Below, piece after piece: positions 26,486 through 34,370 of a DNA stretch of 64,000 nucleotides (positions within the stretch are counted from its first letter, which is position 1; every line of letters begins with the position of its first letter). This DNA is from Sphingomonas endophytica. Its GTDB lineage: Bacteria; Pseudomonadota; Alphaproteobacteria; Sphingomonadales; Sphingomonadaceae. The DNA is taken from positions 1-64,000 of the forward strand of contig NZ_LDTB01000008.1 of the NCBI RefSeq assembly GCF_001476895.1, given 5' to 3'. The notes below the pieces were generated by a model. The model did no database searches. It saw only the letters and a program-made list of their open reading frames with translations, and had not been told where the DNA came from. Made by a program: the position numbers and the translations under genes.

Positions 26486-26593
26486 ATGTCGAGCCACCCG
26501 ACCCTGACCCGCTCGCTGCTGCTCAGTGCCGCGAGCTTCGCGACCACTGCGCTGCTCCTGTACGTCGACGCCGTGACCGCCGCGATCGCCTGA
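26486..26593 (+). CDS. Small single-pass membrane peptide, 35 residues
   Basis: The second of two tandem small genes. AAAGGAA, seven bases before the ATG, serves as ribosome site. The peptide starts MSSHPTLTRSLLLSAASFAT, continues with a hydrophobic LLLYVDAVTA and ends AAIA, as its neighbour ends TPIA. The two share size, a basic start, a single membrane helix and the IA ending, so they may be paralogues or partners. It lies 37 bases before the DUF1810 gene on the same strand. Function unknown; a toxin, regulator of a membrane protein, or signal peptide-like fragment are all open. Confidence 0.62.
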   Translation: MSSHPTLTRSLLLSAASFATTALLLYVDAVTAAIA

Positions 26594-26630
26594 TCGCGGC
26601 ACCACGCGCGGCCATGGACGTTGCGCACCC

Positions 26631-27044
26631 ATGGATTTCGAGCGATTTCTCACTGCGCACGCCACGCATTTCGACGTCGCGCTTGCCGAATTGCGCGCCG
26701 GCCGGAAGCGGAGCCACTGGATGTGGTTCGTCTTCCCGCAACTCGCCGGCCTGGGCCGCAGCGATACCGCCCGCCTTTTTGCACTGAAAAATCTCGCCGA
26801 AGCAGGTGCTTACCTCGCCCACCCCTTGCTCGGGCCGCGTTACCTGGCCTGCGTCGACGCGCTGCTGATGCATCCCGACCGCTCCGCCGAGGCGATCATG
26901 GGCGGGATCGACGCCCTGAAGCTACGATCTTCCCTGACGCTGTTCGATCGCGCCCACGCGCCCCCCAGCGTCCGGACCGCGCTCGACACCTTCTTCGATG
27001 GCCCGGATCGCGAGACGCTGCGGTTGCTGGGCGTCGAGGAATAG
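26631..27044 (+). CDS. DUF1810 family protein
   Basis: This 137-residue cytoplasmic protein matches DUF1810 throughout. The typical segments are MDFERFLTAH at the start, KRSHWMWFVFPQLAGLG near residue 27, SDTARLFAL, ALKNLAEAGAYLAHPLLGPRYLACVDALL near residue 60, and the final FDRAHAPPSVRTALDTFFDG. The helix-rich fold is known structurally in the family, but no activity is established that I can name. The ATG directly follows the two small peptide genes. No membrane segment is visible. The stop is nine bases before the convergent HerA-like gene. Confidence 0.85.
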   Translation: MDFERFLTAHATHFDVALAELRAGRKRSHWMWFVFPQLAGLGRSDTARLFALKNLAEAGAYLAHPLLGPRYLACVDALLMHPDRSAEAIMGGIDALKLRSSLTLFDRAHAPPSVRTALDTFFDGPDRETLRLLGVEE

Positions 27045-27052
27045 GCGTAGAA

Positions 27053-28735
27053 TCAGCGGCCTTGCGCGCGCCAGCGCTGCAACGTCCGTGCGATCATCTG
27101 CTCCTCGCCGCCGCCGTGCCGCCACAATTCGGAGAAGACCGGGTCGTCGGAGGCGGGACGCTGCCCCTCGTCCAGCGTGTCGAATGCGACACGGATCGGG
27201 ATCGACACGCCCTCCCCGCACACGATCGCCTCGCGGTTGCGCAGCGCCGGCAGCGCATCCAGGAACCCGCGCGCGCCCTCCGGCATCGCGGCGCGCACGA
27301 AGGCCTGATCGCGGTCGTTGTTGAGCCGCATCGCGATGATCGTGCCGCATTGCGACAGCACCCCCTCCGCCAGATCGGACGGACGCTGGGTCACCAGGCC
27401 GAGCGCGACGCCGTACTTCCGCCCTTCCTTGGCGATCCGGCCGAGGATTCGCGCCACCGATCCACGCGCCTGCGCATCGGCCGGCACGTAGCGATGCGCT
27501 TCCTCGCAGACGAGCAGGATCGGTCGCTGCGCCTCTCCGCGCGACCAGATCGCGAAGTCGAACACCATGCGACTGAGCACCGCTACCACAACCGCCGTGA
27601 TCTCGTTGGGCACCCCCGACACATCGATGATCGAGATCGGCTTGCCCTCTCCCGGCAGCCGGAAGATCCGCTGCACGAACCCCGCCATCGCGTCGCCCGC
27701 CAGCATCCCGGAGAACATGAAACCATAGCGGGGATCGGCGCGCACTTCGTCGATCTTGTTCTTCAGCCGCAGATAGGGGGCGGTGTCGCCGGCGCGATCC
27801 ATCTTGCCCATTTCCAGCTGGATCAGCTGCGTCAGGTCGCTGAGCATATAGGGAATCGGCGCGTCGACGGTCAGCTTCGCAATCTCCTGCCCCGCCCTGC
27901 TCTTGGCCTTGGCGGCGAGCAGGCACTTGGCGAGGATATCGGCATCCACCTGCCGCGACGCGCCGGTGGCGGTGACGAAGACCTCGCAATGTTCCTCGAA
28001 ATTCATCAGCCAATAGGGCATCTGCAGGTTGGAGACGTCGAACAACGCCCCCGCCTCTCCGAACGCCGCGCCATATTCACCGTGCGGATCGATCATGACG
28101 ATATGCCCCTGCGGCGCGAGTGCGCAGATGCGGTGCAGGATCAGCGCGGCGGCGGTCGACTTGCCGGTGCCGGTCGAGCCGAGCAGCGCGAAATGCTTGC
28201 CCAGCATCGCGTCGACATACAGCGCCGCGCGCACGTCCTGCGTCGGGTGGACATGACCGATCTCGATCGCGGCACGTCCGCTGGCGGCGTAGATTTCCGT
28301 CACGTCGCCGGCGCGCAGCGCGAAGACGTCCGCGCCGGGCGCGGGATAGCGTGTGACACCGCGCCGGAACCCGAACAGTCGACCGGTCAGTCGCTCCTCC
28401 TCGCCCTCTCCGAGGAAATCGACCGCCGCGACGATCGAGGACGCCGATCCGGGCACCAGCCGCAACGAGCGGATCGTCGCGATCAGCCAGGTCGATCCGA
28501 CGCGCACCTTCACCTGCCCGCCGACCTGACCCGCCATCGCCAGTCCCGGGTCGGGGTCCGCACGCAGCCGGTCGAGGCGCCCGACATCGAGCGTCACCTC
28601 GCCCTGACCACCCCCGATCTGGCTGACCTGACCGATCGCATCGCCGCCGTCCCCGGAAGCCGGCCACGCCCCGGCATCGGGAAAGGCGGCGGCGATCGCT
28701 TCGTGGAAGCCGCGGGGTGCGGGAAGATCGTTCAT
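27053..28735 (-). CDS. HerA-like ATPase (DUF87, HAS-barrel type)
   Basis: A hexameric-type P-loop ATPase of the HerA/FtsK superfamily. The Walker A motif GSTGTGKSTAAALI is near residue 186, and Walker B is ILLVCEEAHRYVP near residue 415. The N-terminal region GGRVEV-like strands (GEVTLDVGRLDRL, QVGGQVKVRVGSTW) form a HAS-barrel. The product is 560 residues. In archaea HerA works with the NurA nuclease in end resection, and bacterial forms also serve in defence or DNA translocation; no nuclease gene lies beside this one. It is convergent with the DUF1810 gene and upstream of the TIGR02186 gene by about 60 bases. Confidence 0.88.
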   Translation of the reverse strand: MNDLPAPRGFHEAIAAAFPDAGAWPASGDGGDAIGQVSQIGGGQGEVTLDVGRLDRLRADPDPGLAMAGQVGGQVKVRVGSTWLIATIRSLRLVPGSASSIVAAVDFLGEGEEERLTGRLFGFRRGVTRYPAPGADVFALRAGDVTEIYAASGRAAIEIGHVHPTQDVRAALYVDAMLGKHFALLGSTGTGKSTAAALILHRICALAPQGHIVMIDPHGEYGAAFGEAGALFDVSNLQMPYWLMNFEEHCEVFVTATGASRQVDADILAKCLLAAKAKSRAGQEIAKLTVDAPIPYMLSDLTQLIQLEMGKMDRAGDTAPYLRLKNKIDEVRADPRYGFMFSGMLAGDAMAGFVQRIFRLPGEGKPISIIDVSGVPNEITAVVVAVLSRMVFDFAIWSRGEAQRPILLVCEEAHRYVPADAQARGSVARILGRIAKEGRKYGVALGLVTQRPSDLAEGVLSQCGTIIAMRLNNDRDQAFVRAAMPEGARGFLDALPALRNREAIVCGEGVSIPIRVAFDTLDEGQRPASDDPVFSELWRHGGGEEQMIARTLQRWRAQGR

Positions 28736-28796
28736 GCGGGCATCGATCCGTTAGGAAGATCGACCGTTAGCGGCCCGCAGGTAAAGATACCGTGGA

Positions 28797-29555
28797 TCAG
28801 CCGCGCGCCAGCCGCCCCGCCCCCCAACCCAGCAGCACCGACAGCAGCACCGCCGCACCGCCGTACAGCACCTCGTGCCGGTCGGCGGCCTGCGCGACGA
28901 AACGCTCGAAGCCCGACTTGCGGATGTCGATCTCCCGCACCGCGACCGCCAGCACGCGACCGTCGCGGATCAGGAACGTTTCGGCGGTGAAGCGCCCGAC
29001 CGGCACGCGCGCCGGGATCGAGACGCGCGCGCGGTACAGGACGCCGTCCGTGATCTCGACCGCGCGCGGCGCTTCATAGAACAGGCCGGCGCGCGTCCGC
29101 TGCTCGACCAGTCCGCGCGTGAAGCGATCCTGGACGTCCGACGGTGCGGCGGACGCCGGTGACAATTGCAGGCTGTCCAGCCCCAGTTCGTAGATCGCAC
29201 GGGTGCGGGCATCGACCAATGTGTCGAGCGGTCGCGACGAGGCCACCGCATAGAAGGACGGCGCGGAGCGATAGCGCAGCCGCCCGGCGTTGATCCAGAT
29301 TCCGGCGACCTTCTCCTTCTCGCGAATGACGATCGATTGGGTCGGCCCCTTCACCACCACCACCACGTCGGTCCGCTTGTCACCGACCGGCAGCCGCCCG
29401 CCCGGAAAGACAATCGCGCCGAACAGCAGCAGCTCGGCACCCGTGAAGCTGTAGGCGATATCGATCTGTCGCTGCGACACGTCGGGAACCAGCACCGGCT
29501 TGCCCTGCGCCATCAGCAGCGGCGCGGCGAGCAGCAACAGCGCGACGCGCCTCAC
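28797..29555 (-). CDS. TIGR02186 family membrane protein
   Basis: This 252-residue protein fits the TIGR02186 family. It has a short signal peptide (MRRVALLLLAAPLLMAQ), a mature beta-rich domain (PDVSQRQIDIAYSFTGAELLLFGAI, VVVVVKGPTQSIVIREKEKVAGIWIN), and a C-terminal membrane anchor (VLYGGAAVLLSVLLGWGAGRLARG). It probably faces the periplasm with the tail in the inner membrane. It overlaps the last four bases of the TauE/SafE transporter gene; the pairing is recurrent in alphaproteobacteria, suggesting that it is an accessory subunit of that permease. The transported substrate is not known. Confidence 0.85.
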   Translation of the reverse strand: MRRVALLLLAAPLLMAQGKPVLVPDVSQRQIDIAYSFTGAELLLFGAIVFPGGRLPVGDKRTDVVVVVKGPTQSIVIREKEKVAGIWINAGRLRYRSAPSFYAVASSRPLDTLVDARTRAIYELGLDSLQLSPASAAPSDVQDRFTRGLVEQRTRAGLFYEAPRAVEITDGVLYRARVSIPARVPVGRFTAETFLIRDGRVLAVAVREIDIRKSGFERFVAQAADRHEVLYGGAAVLLSVLLGWGAGRLARG

Positions 29556-30469
29556 GACGCCAGTTCCACGGCATAGATTTCGTCAGGCCGCCACCCCAGT
29601 CCCAGCGCGATCCGTCCCGCGACCAGCAGCACCATCAGCGCGAGCGCGAGGCGGAGATACTCCGGCCGGGCGCGCGCCGCGAACCGCGCGCCGACCTGCG
29701 CGCCCGCGACCGATCCGACCAGCAACAGCGCGGCGAGGACGATATCGACCGCCTTGGTGGTGGTGGCATGGACCATCGTCGCGGCGGCGGTGACGAACAG
29801 GATCTGGAACAGGCTGGTCCCCACCACCACCGCGGTGGACATGCCGAGCAGATAGATCATCGCCGGCACCAGCACGAACCCGCCACCGACGCCGAGCAGG
29901 ATCGTCAGGATGCCCGTGAAGAAGCCGAGCAGCAGCGGCGCAAGCGGCGAGATATACAGGCCCGAGGCATAGAAGCGCATCCGGAACGGCAGACTGGCGA
30001 CCAAGGGATGGTGTCGCCGGCGGCGCGGCGGGGCGGTGCGGCGCCCGCGCGCGACCAGGATCGCGCCGACCGCTTCCTTGAGCATCATCAGCCCGATCGA
30101 TCCGAGCAGCAGCACGTAGGTGATCGCGATCGTGGTATCGATCTGCCCCCATTGCTGGAGCAGCCGGAACAGCCACGCCCCGAACAGCGAGCCGAGCACG
30201 CCGCCGATCACCAGCACCGTGCCCATCCGGGTGTCCACGCCGTTGCGACGGAAATGCGCAAAGACGCCGGAGATGCTTGCCCCCGTCACCTGGCTCGCCG
30301 CCGAGGCGGCCGCGACGGTCGGCGGAATGCCATAGACGATCAGTAACGGGGTGGTGAGAAATCCACCGCCGACCCCGAACATGCCCGACAGCAGCCCGAC
30401 GCCCGCGCCGAGCGCGATCATCACCAGCGCGTTTACCGACAGATTCGCGATCGGCAGATAGATATCCAT
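29552..30469 (-). CDS. TauE/SafE family sulfite/sulfonate exporter-like permease
   Basis: An inner-membrane permease of 305 residues with two related halves, typical of TauE/SafE. Each half starts with a glycine-rich helix: LGAGVGLLSGMFGVGGGFLTTPLL (about residue 19) and FFTGILTILLGVGGGFVLVPAMIY (about residue 182). Around eight membrane segments are visible, with a basic loop (RGRRTAPPRRRRHHP) in the middle. The family moves sulfite, sulfonates or other organic anions. It is followed by a TIGR02186 gene with a 4-base overlap and preceded by the envelope polysaccharide genes at 30509-32865. Substrate unknown. Confidence 0.9.
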   Translation of the reverse strand: MDIYLPIANLSVNALVMIALGAGVGLLSGMFGVGGGFLTTPLLIVYGIPPTVAAASAASQVTGASISGVFAHFRRNGVDTRMGTVLVIGGVLGSLFGAWLFRLLQQWGQIDTTIAITYVLLLGSIGLMMLKEAVGAILVARGRRTAPPRRRRHHPLVASLPFRMRFYASGLYISPLAPLLLGFFTGILTILLGVGGGFVLVPAMIYLLGMSTAVVVGTSLFQILFVTAAATMVHATTTKAVDIVLAALLLVGSVAGAQVGARFAARARPEYLRLALALMVLLVAGRIALGLGWRPDEIYAVELAS

Positions 30470-30508
30470 GCGCCGTCGATCGCTAGCGATTTCTCGGCCG
30501 CCACGCCA

Positions 30509-31513
30509 TCAATAGTCGGCGCCGATCGACAGCGCCGGCCCCGACGCCGGGCGGGCGTCGCCGAGCGCGCGCTGCCGCCACTCCAGCGCGATGCGCAGGT
30601 GCGTGGCATCGCCGACCGGCAGCGTCAGCGCCGCGGCGGGACCGATATCGAGCCGACCCGCACCACGCTGCGCGGCGCCCCACGCACCGACGCCGAGATC
30701 GAGCGTCACGCCGGCGCGCGTGCGAAATATCGGGCGGGCGATACGGATCGCACCATCGGCATAGCCCTCGACCCGATCGCGCAGGATCGTCCCCGCCTGC
30801 GCATAGCCATCGAGCCGGAAGCCGGCCGGCAGAGGACGATCGCTGAGCCCGCCGGCGACGCCGAGCGCGGTCCCGCCCGCCATGTTCGCGAGACCGAAGC
30901 GGCGCTCCGCGATCACGCGGACCGGCAGGCGCGTCGGGGTCCATTCGATGCCGAGCGCCGCTTCCTGCTGACGGGTGTCGACCGCGGCGGCGACCCGCGC
31001 CGCGATCGCGAACCGGCCACGCGCGTCGAGGGTCCGCGAAAGGCGCAGCCCCGCCTGACTGCCGCCGAGTTGCGGCGTGGCGACCCCGCCGCCGCGCCCC
31101 GCAGCGCGCAGGATCGACCAGCCACTTGCCGACCAGCGGCGGGGGCCCGGTGCCGCCGGCTCCGGCGCGCCGTAGCGTACCATCCCGAGCAACGCGATCG
31201 TGTCGCCATCATCACCACGCCCCTTCGGGTCCGCAGTCCCGCGGACGACGGGCGGAAGGACGATCGCGGCGGGTGTCGGTACGGCGAGTGTCCGCCACTC
31301 CCGCCGGGAAATCGCTCTTGCCGTCACATTCCCGTTCGATGCGACGTGGGTTGGCGGCATTTCCGCGCGCCGGGCGACCGCGCCGCGCCATATGTCGCGG
31401 ATCGGCGCGGGAAGCGCCACCGGCGGTTCGGGCCAGAGCAGCCAGATCCGCATCGCGATCCAGCCGCCGAGCACGATTGCCAGGAAGCGTAACGGTCGCC
31501 CCCCGCCCGTCAT
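30509..31513 (-). CDS. NfrA-like outer-membrane-type partner of the NfrB-like glycosyltransferase
   Basis: A 334-residue protein whose start overlaps the last four bases of the glycosyltransferase gene. The N-terminus has one membrane segment (LRFLAIVLGGWIAMRIWLLW) rather than a classic cleaved signal. The C-terminal 200 residues are composed of alternating strands with aromatic or hydrophobic belts (AGLRLSRTLDARGRFAIAARV, RVIAERRFGLANM, LDGYAQAGTILRDRVEGYADGAIRI, THLRIALEWRQRAL) and end in GADY, as outer-membrane barrels often end in aromatics. This fits the C-terminal domain of NfrA/BcsN-like proteins. Identification is by context plus pattern. A porin or an unknown secretin are alternatives. 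Confidence 0.6.
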   Translation of the reverse strand: MTGGGRPLRFLAIVLGGWIAMRIWLLWPEPPVALPAPIRDIWRGAVARRAEMPPTHVASNGNVTARAISRREWRTLAVPTPAAIVLPPVVRGTADPKGRGDDGDTIALLGMVRYGAPEPAAPGPRRWSASGWSILRAAGRGGGVATPQLGGSQAGLRLSRTLDARGRFAIAARVAAAVDTRQQEAALGIEWTPTRLPVRVIAERRFGLANMAGGTALGVAGGLSDRPLPAGFRLDGYAQAGTILRDRVEGYADGAIRIARPIFRTRAGVTLDLGVGAWGAAQRGAGRLDIGPAAALTLPVGDATHLRIALEWRQRALGDARPASGPALSIGADY

Positions 31514-32865
31514 CCCGCACCCGGCAGCGAATCGGGGAATCGATGGGCGGTCTTGTCCCAACGCGGCGCAGCGCCGAACAGAATCGCGACGTAGCGAAAC
31601 AGGGCGCGCCGCGCCGCCAGCATGGCGATGTAATTGGCGACCAGCGCACGGGGCAGTGACCACAGCCCCTCGCGCCAGCCGTGCTCGGCAGCAGTGTGGC
31701 GCGCGCGTGTCGCTAGCCGCCAGCACAACAGACCGGCGTTGAGCATCAGCAGCGCACGCAACCCGGCGCCATGCTCGGGTGACGCCGTCCCCGACGATAG
31801 ATGGACCAGCGCCGACACGCCCCACCCAAGCAGCGCCGCATAGGCGGCAAGGAGCGCCAGAACCGCAAGCAACCCGCGCCGGTCCCGCATCCGCATCCAG
31901 TGATCGGCGACATGACGCGCCGTCCCCCATCCGGTGCGGTCCCAGCCGGCCAGCGCGATGCCCGTGACCCAGCGCGCCTTCTGGCGCACCGCCGTGTCGA
32001 TGGTGTCGGGGAAATAGGCGCGGGTCGCGATCAACTCGCCCCGCTGGCGCCAGCGGACGAAGCGCGCCGGCAGCCCGAGTCCGGCAACGCGCAGCCCCAT
32101 CTCATAATCCTCGGTCAGACTATTCGACTCGAACGGGACACCATTTTCCGCGGCAAGCCGTTCGAGAACGTCACGGCGGATCGCACAGCCGACCCCCGCA
32201 AGCGGCAGCGCCGCACCCAGCGCCGAGCGCACGACCAGGTCGCGGCGGTGCGACTCGGCGAATTCATCCGCATAATGGCCGGAGACGAGTCGGCGTCGCG
32301 GATCGATCAGCGGTACGACCGGAAGCTGGACGAGGGCCGCGTCACGCAGGTGATCGTCGAACACCCGCAACTCGGCGGGATGCACGACATCCTCGGCATC
32401 GTGCAGCACGACGGCGGCAGTCATCCGCCCGGCGTCTGCGTCATCGCCGCACAGCGCGCGCCAGAGGCCGTTGAGGCAATCCGCCTTGGTCGTCGGACCC
32501 GATCGCGCACCGATCACCGGCCGCACGCGCGCATCGCGCGCCGCCACGGCACCGACCGCCGCGATCGTGCCGGGATCGTTCGGATAACAGCCGACATAGA
32601 TGCGATAATCGGGATGATCGTAGCGGTCGAGCGCGGCGGCCAGCATCGCGCCGATCACCCGCTCCTCATCCCATGCCGGCACGAACACCGCCAGTCGCTG
32701 CGGCGGCGCCGGGGCGATCGCGTCGCGCGCCACGTCGCGATCGCGCACCCGCCACCAGATCAGATCGACCAGCAGATCATCGATTCCGCCCAGCAGAATC
32801 ATCGTCGCGGCGAACAGCGCCACTTCGCCCAACATCGTGTCGAGACAGCCGGTCAGCGCGGCCAT
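31510..32865 (-). CDS. NfrB-like processive glycosyltransferase (GT2)
   Basis: An inner-membrane synthase of the NfrB type, which in Escherichia coli makes the surface glycan used as a receptor by phage N4. Membrane segments flank the catalytic domain. The GT2 motifs are visible: FVPAWDE near residue 57, KADCLN near 115, HDAED near 138, LTEDYEMG near 258, and RQKARW near 300 (QxxRW). The stretch CYPNDPGT and the C-terminal WDKTAHRFP also agree with NfrB. The protein stops directly after that last motif, so the C-terminal MshEN tail of E. coli NfrB is missing. ATG at 32865 gives 451 residues; a start ten codons downstream is possible. Confidence 0.82.
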   Translation of the reverse strand: MAALTGCLDTMLGEVALFAATMILLGGIDDLLVDLIWWRVRDRDVARDAIAPAPPQRLAVFVPAWDEERVIGAMLAAALDRYDHPDYRIYVGCYPNDPGTIAAVGAVAARDARVRPVIGARSGPTTKADCLNGLWRALCGDDADAGRMTAAVVLHDAEDVVHPAELRVFDDHLRDAALVQLPVVPLIDPRRRLVSGHYADEFAESHRRDLVVRSALGAALPLAGVGCAIRRDVLERLAAENGVPFESNSLTEDYEMGLRVAGLGLPARFVRWRQRGELIATRAYFPDTIDTAVRQKARWVTGIALAGWDRTGWGTARHVADHWMRMRDRRGLLAVLALLAAYAALLGWGVSALVHLSSGTASPEHGAGLRALLMLNAGLLCWRLATRARHTAAEHGWREGLWSLPRALVANYIAMLAARRALFRYVAILFGAAPRWDKTAHRFPDSLPGAG

Positions 32866-32993
32866 CAATGATCCTGCCCCATGCTCGCCTGCCCCCCGGT
32901 GGCGGATCGATGGCAAGACTGTGGCAAAAGCGCAACGACTTCGAAGAACCGTTAACCCATAACGAACCGAAACCGGTGCCGGGCGTTTGCCGG

Positions 32994-33021
32994 CCGGTCC
33001 CTTTCCCCCTTTCGGGACCGG
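32994..33021. repeat. Hairpin in the gap upstream of the glycosyltransferase gene
   Basis: CCGGTCCC (32994-33001) pairs with GGGACCGG (33014-33021) around a 12-base C/T loop. It lies in the 259-base gap between the glycosyltransferase start and the RcnB-like stop. A terminator for the RcnB-like gene or part of a promoter region are possible; it has no T-run. Confidence 0.45.
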
Positions 33022-33092
33022 TGCCGACCCAAGCCGGTACAGGCCGCGCCGCAGCGTTACCGCGGCGCGGCCGAACGGCATCGGCATGGGGC

Positions 33093-33118
33093 GGCCGGGA
33101 AACGCATGTTTCCCGGCC
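33093..33118 (-). terminator. Hairpin after the RcnB-like gene
   Basis: A perfect 11-base stem (33093-33103 with 33108-33118) and a four-base GCAT loop sits just past the stop of the RcnB-like gene on the minus strand. It lacks a downstream T-run, so termination may depend on Rho or on its 3' protective effect. Confidence 0.6.
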
Positions 33119-33124
33119 ATCGAT

Positions 33125-33673
33125 CTACCCGTAGAAGCGGCGCACGACATCCAGCACTACGCCGCGCCGGGTATCGACCAGCAGCGCATCGTCATAATGC
33201 CGAACCCAGCGCGCCGCACCGGGCGCACCCGGCAGACGGTAACGCCACGGATCGGCGATCACGTAGCGCGGACCGTAATAAGCGGGCGCGATCCGGCCGC
33301 CGACGCGAAAGGATTGGTAGCGGAACGGTGCCCGCCAGCCGCCGCGCGCGTACAGATCGCGATGTCCGGCCCGCCAGCGTTGCATATCGTCACGCCATTC
33401 GCGGCGGTCGCGTTGCCATTGGCGGCGGTCACGCAAGGCGCGGCGATCCTCGCGGAAGTCACGCCGCGCCTCGCGCAGGTCACGGCGCTGCTCGCGCACG
33501 TCGCGCCAGTCGCCGCGCTCCCGCGCGCGATCGAGCTGCCGCTGCTCGCGACGGATATCCTGTCGATCGCGCCACACGTCCTCGCGCGACTGCGCCGTGG
33601 CCGGCGCGGAGGCCGCGAGGCCGGGCAATACCGTGCCGGCAAGCAGAACAGCGGTGACAAGACTACGCATCAC
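33125..33673 (-). CDS. RcnB-family-like periplasmic protein
   Basis: This 182-residue exported protein starts MMRSLVTAVLLAGTVLPGLAA. Its mature part has a long Arg/Asp/Glu-rich stretch (residues about 28-100: QREDVWRDRQDIRREQRQLDR, and similar), predicted as a charged coiled coil. The C-terminal half has the RcnB-like beta motif AYYGPRYVIADPWRYRLP. RcnB in Escherichia coli is a periplasmic nickel/cobalt homeostasis protein; the long charged linker is typical of alphaproteobacterial members. A metal role here is inference. The start has a GGAGG ribosome site. It is flanked by bamE upstream. Confidence 0.78.
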   Translation of the reverse strand: MMRSLVTAVLLAGTVLPGLAASAPATAQSREDVWRDRQDIRREQRQLDRARERGDWRDVREQRRDLREARRDFREDRRALRDRRQWQRDRREWRDDMQRWRAGHRDLYARGGWRAPFRYQSFRVGGRIAPAYYGPRYVIADPWRYRLPGAPGAARWVRHYDDALLVDTRRGVVLDVVRRFYG

Positions 33674-33778
33674 ACATCCTCCATTCCCGCGAAGCGGCTC
33701 CCGACCGCTCCGACGGAGGATATCTGCCCTGCCCGCCCTGAACGTCGCGCGAATGCGCGCGTCAGCGAAACGACAGCT

Positions 33779-34249
33779 TTACTGGCCGTTACGCCCGGTC
33801 GGCCCGGCGGCACCACCGCCGGCGCCCGCCGCGCCGACCGCACCGATATTGCCGAACAGGTCCTGGAAGAAGCCACGTTCACGCCCCAGCGTCGGCGTCG
33901 TCTTGCCGTACGGCGACACGTCGACGACCTGCTCGATCCCCGATTTGCGGATCGCCGTGACGTTGCCGGCCTGGTCGAAGCTGATCTCCATGGTCAGCTG
34001 ATCGCGCGGGCGTGGCGCGTTGAAGGCATAGTTGCGGCTGTCGCGCGCAATATAATACCAGTCGCCCTGGTTGAACTGACTGGCGAAGGTCGGCGTTCCC
34101 AGCGTGGCGAGCACCGACTGACGGTTATCGACCCCCGGCTGGATCGAATTCACCAGATCGGCGTCGACGATATAGCCCTGGTGCGAGCGGAGCGGCGTGC
34201 AGCCCGCGGCGAGAGCGCCGGCCAGGGCGAGGAAGATCAGCGAGCGCAT
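33779..34249 (-). CDS. bamE: Outer membrane assembly factor BamE (SmpA/OmlA)
   Basis: BamE is a lipoprotein of the Bam complex that inserts outer-membrane beta-barrels. The signal MRSLIFLALAGALAAGC ends in a lipobox (LAAGC, Cys17). The SmpA/OmlA domain includes VNSIQPGVDNRQSVLATLGTPTF and GDWYYIARDSRNYAF, the usual markers. The glycine- and alanine-rich C-terminal tail (GNIGAVGAAGAGGGAAG) is unusual and may be flexible. ATG at 34249 has a GGAG six bases upstream and is chosen over a GTG at 34264. It is divergent from the cytochrome c chaperone gene. Confidence 0.9.
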   Translation of the reverse strand: MRSLIFLALAGALAAGCTPLRSHQGYIVDADLVNSIQPGVDNRQSVLATLGTPTFASQFNQGDWYYIARDSRNYAFNAPRPRDQLTMEISFDQAGNVTAIRKSGIEQVVDVSPYGKTTPTLGRERGFFQDLFGNIGAVGAAGAGGGAAGPTGRNGQ

Positions 34250-34370
34250 CGGTACTCCGGTCACAGGCGCGCGTGGACTTTGCGGCCAGTCGCCTCAATA
34301 TGCCCGACGGCGGGGCGAGACAAGCGCGCGCCGTTACTGGTGCGGTTCGGATGAACGAAGGGATGCGCGG

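Noticed and set aside
26621-28990. Plus-strand frame of 789 codons opposite the HerA-like gene
   Set aside because: It overlaps the DUF1810 gene in another frame and HerA on the other strand and has only charged filler sequence.
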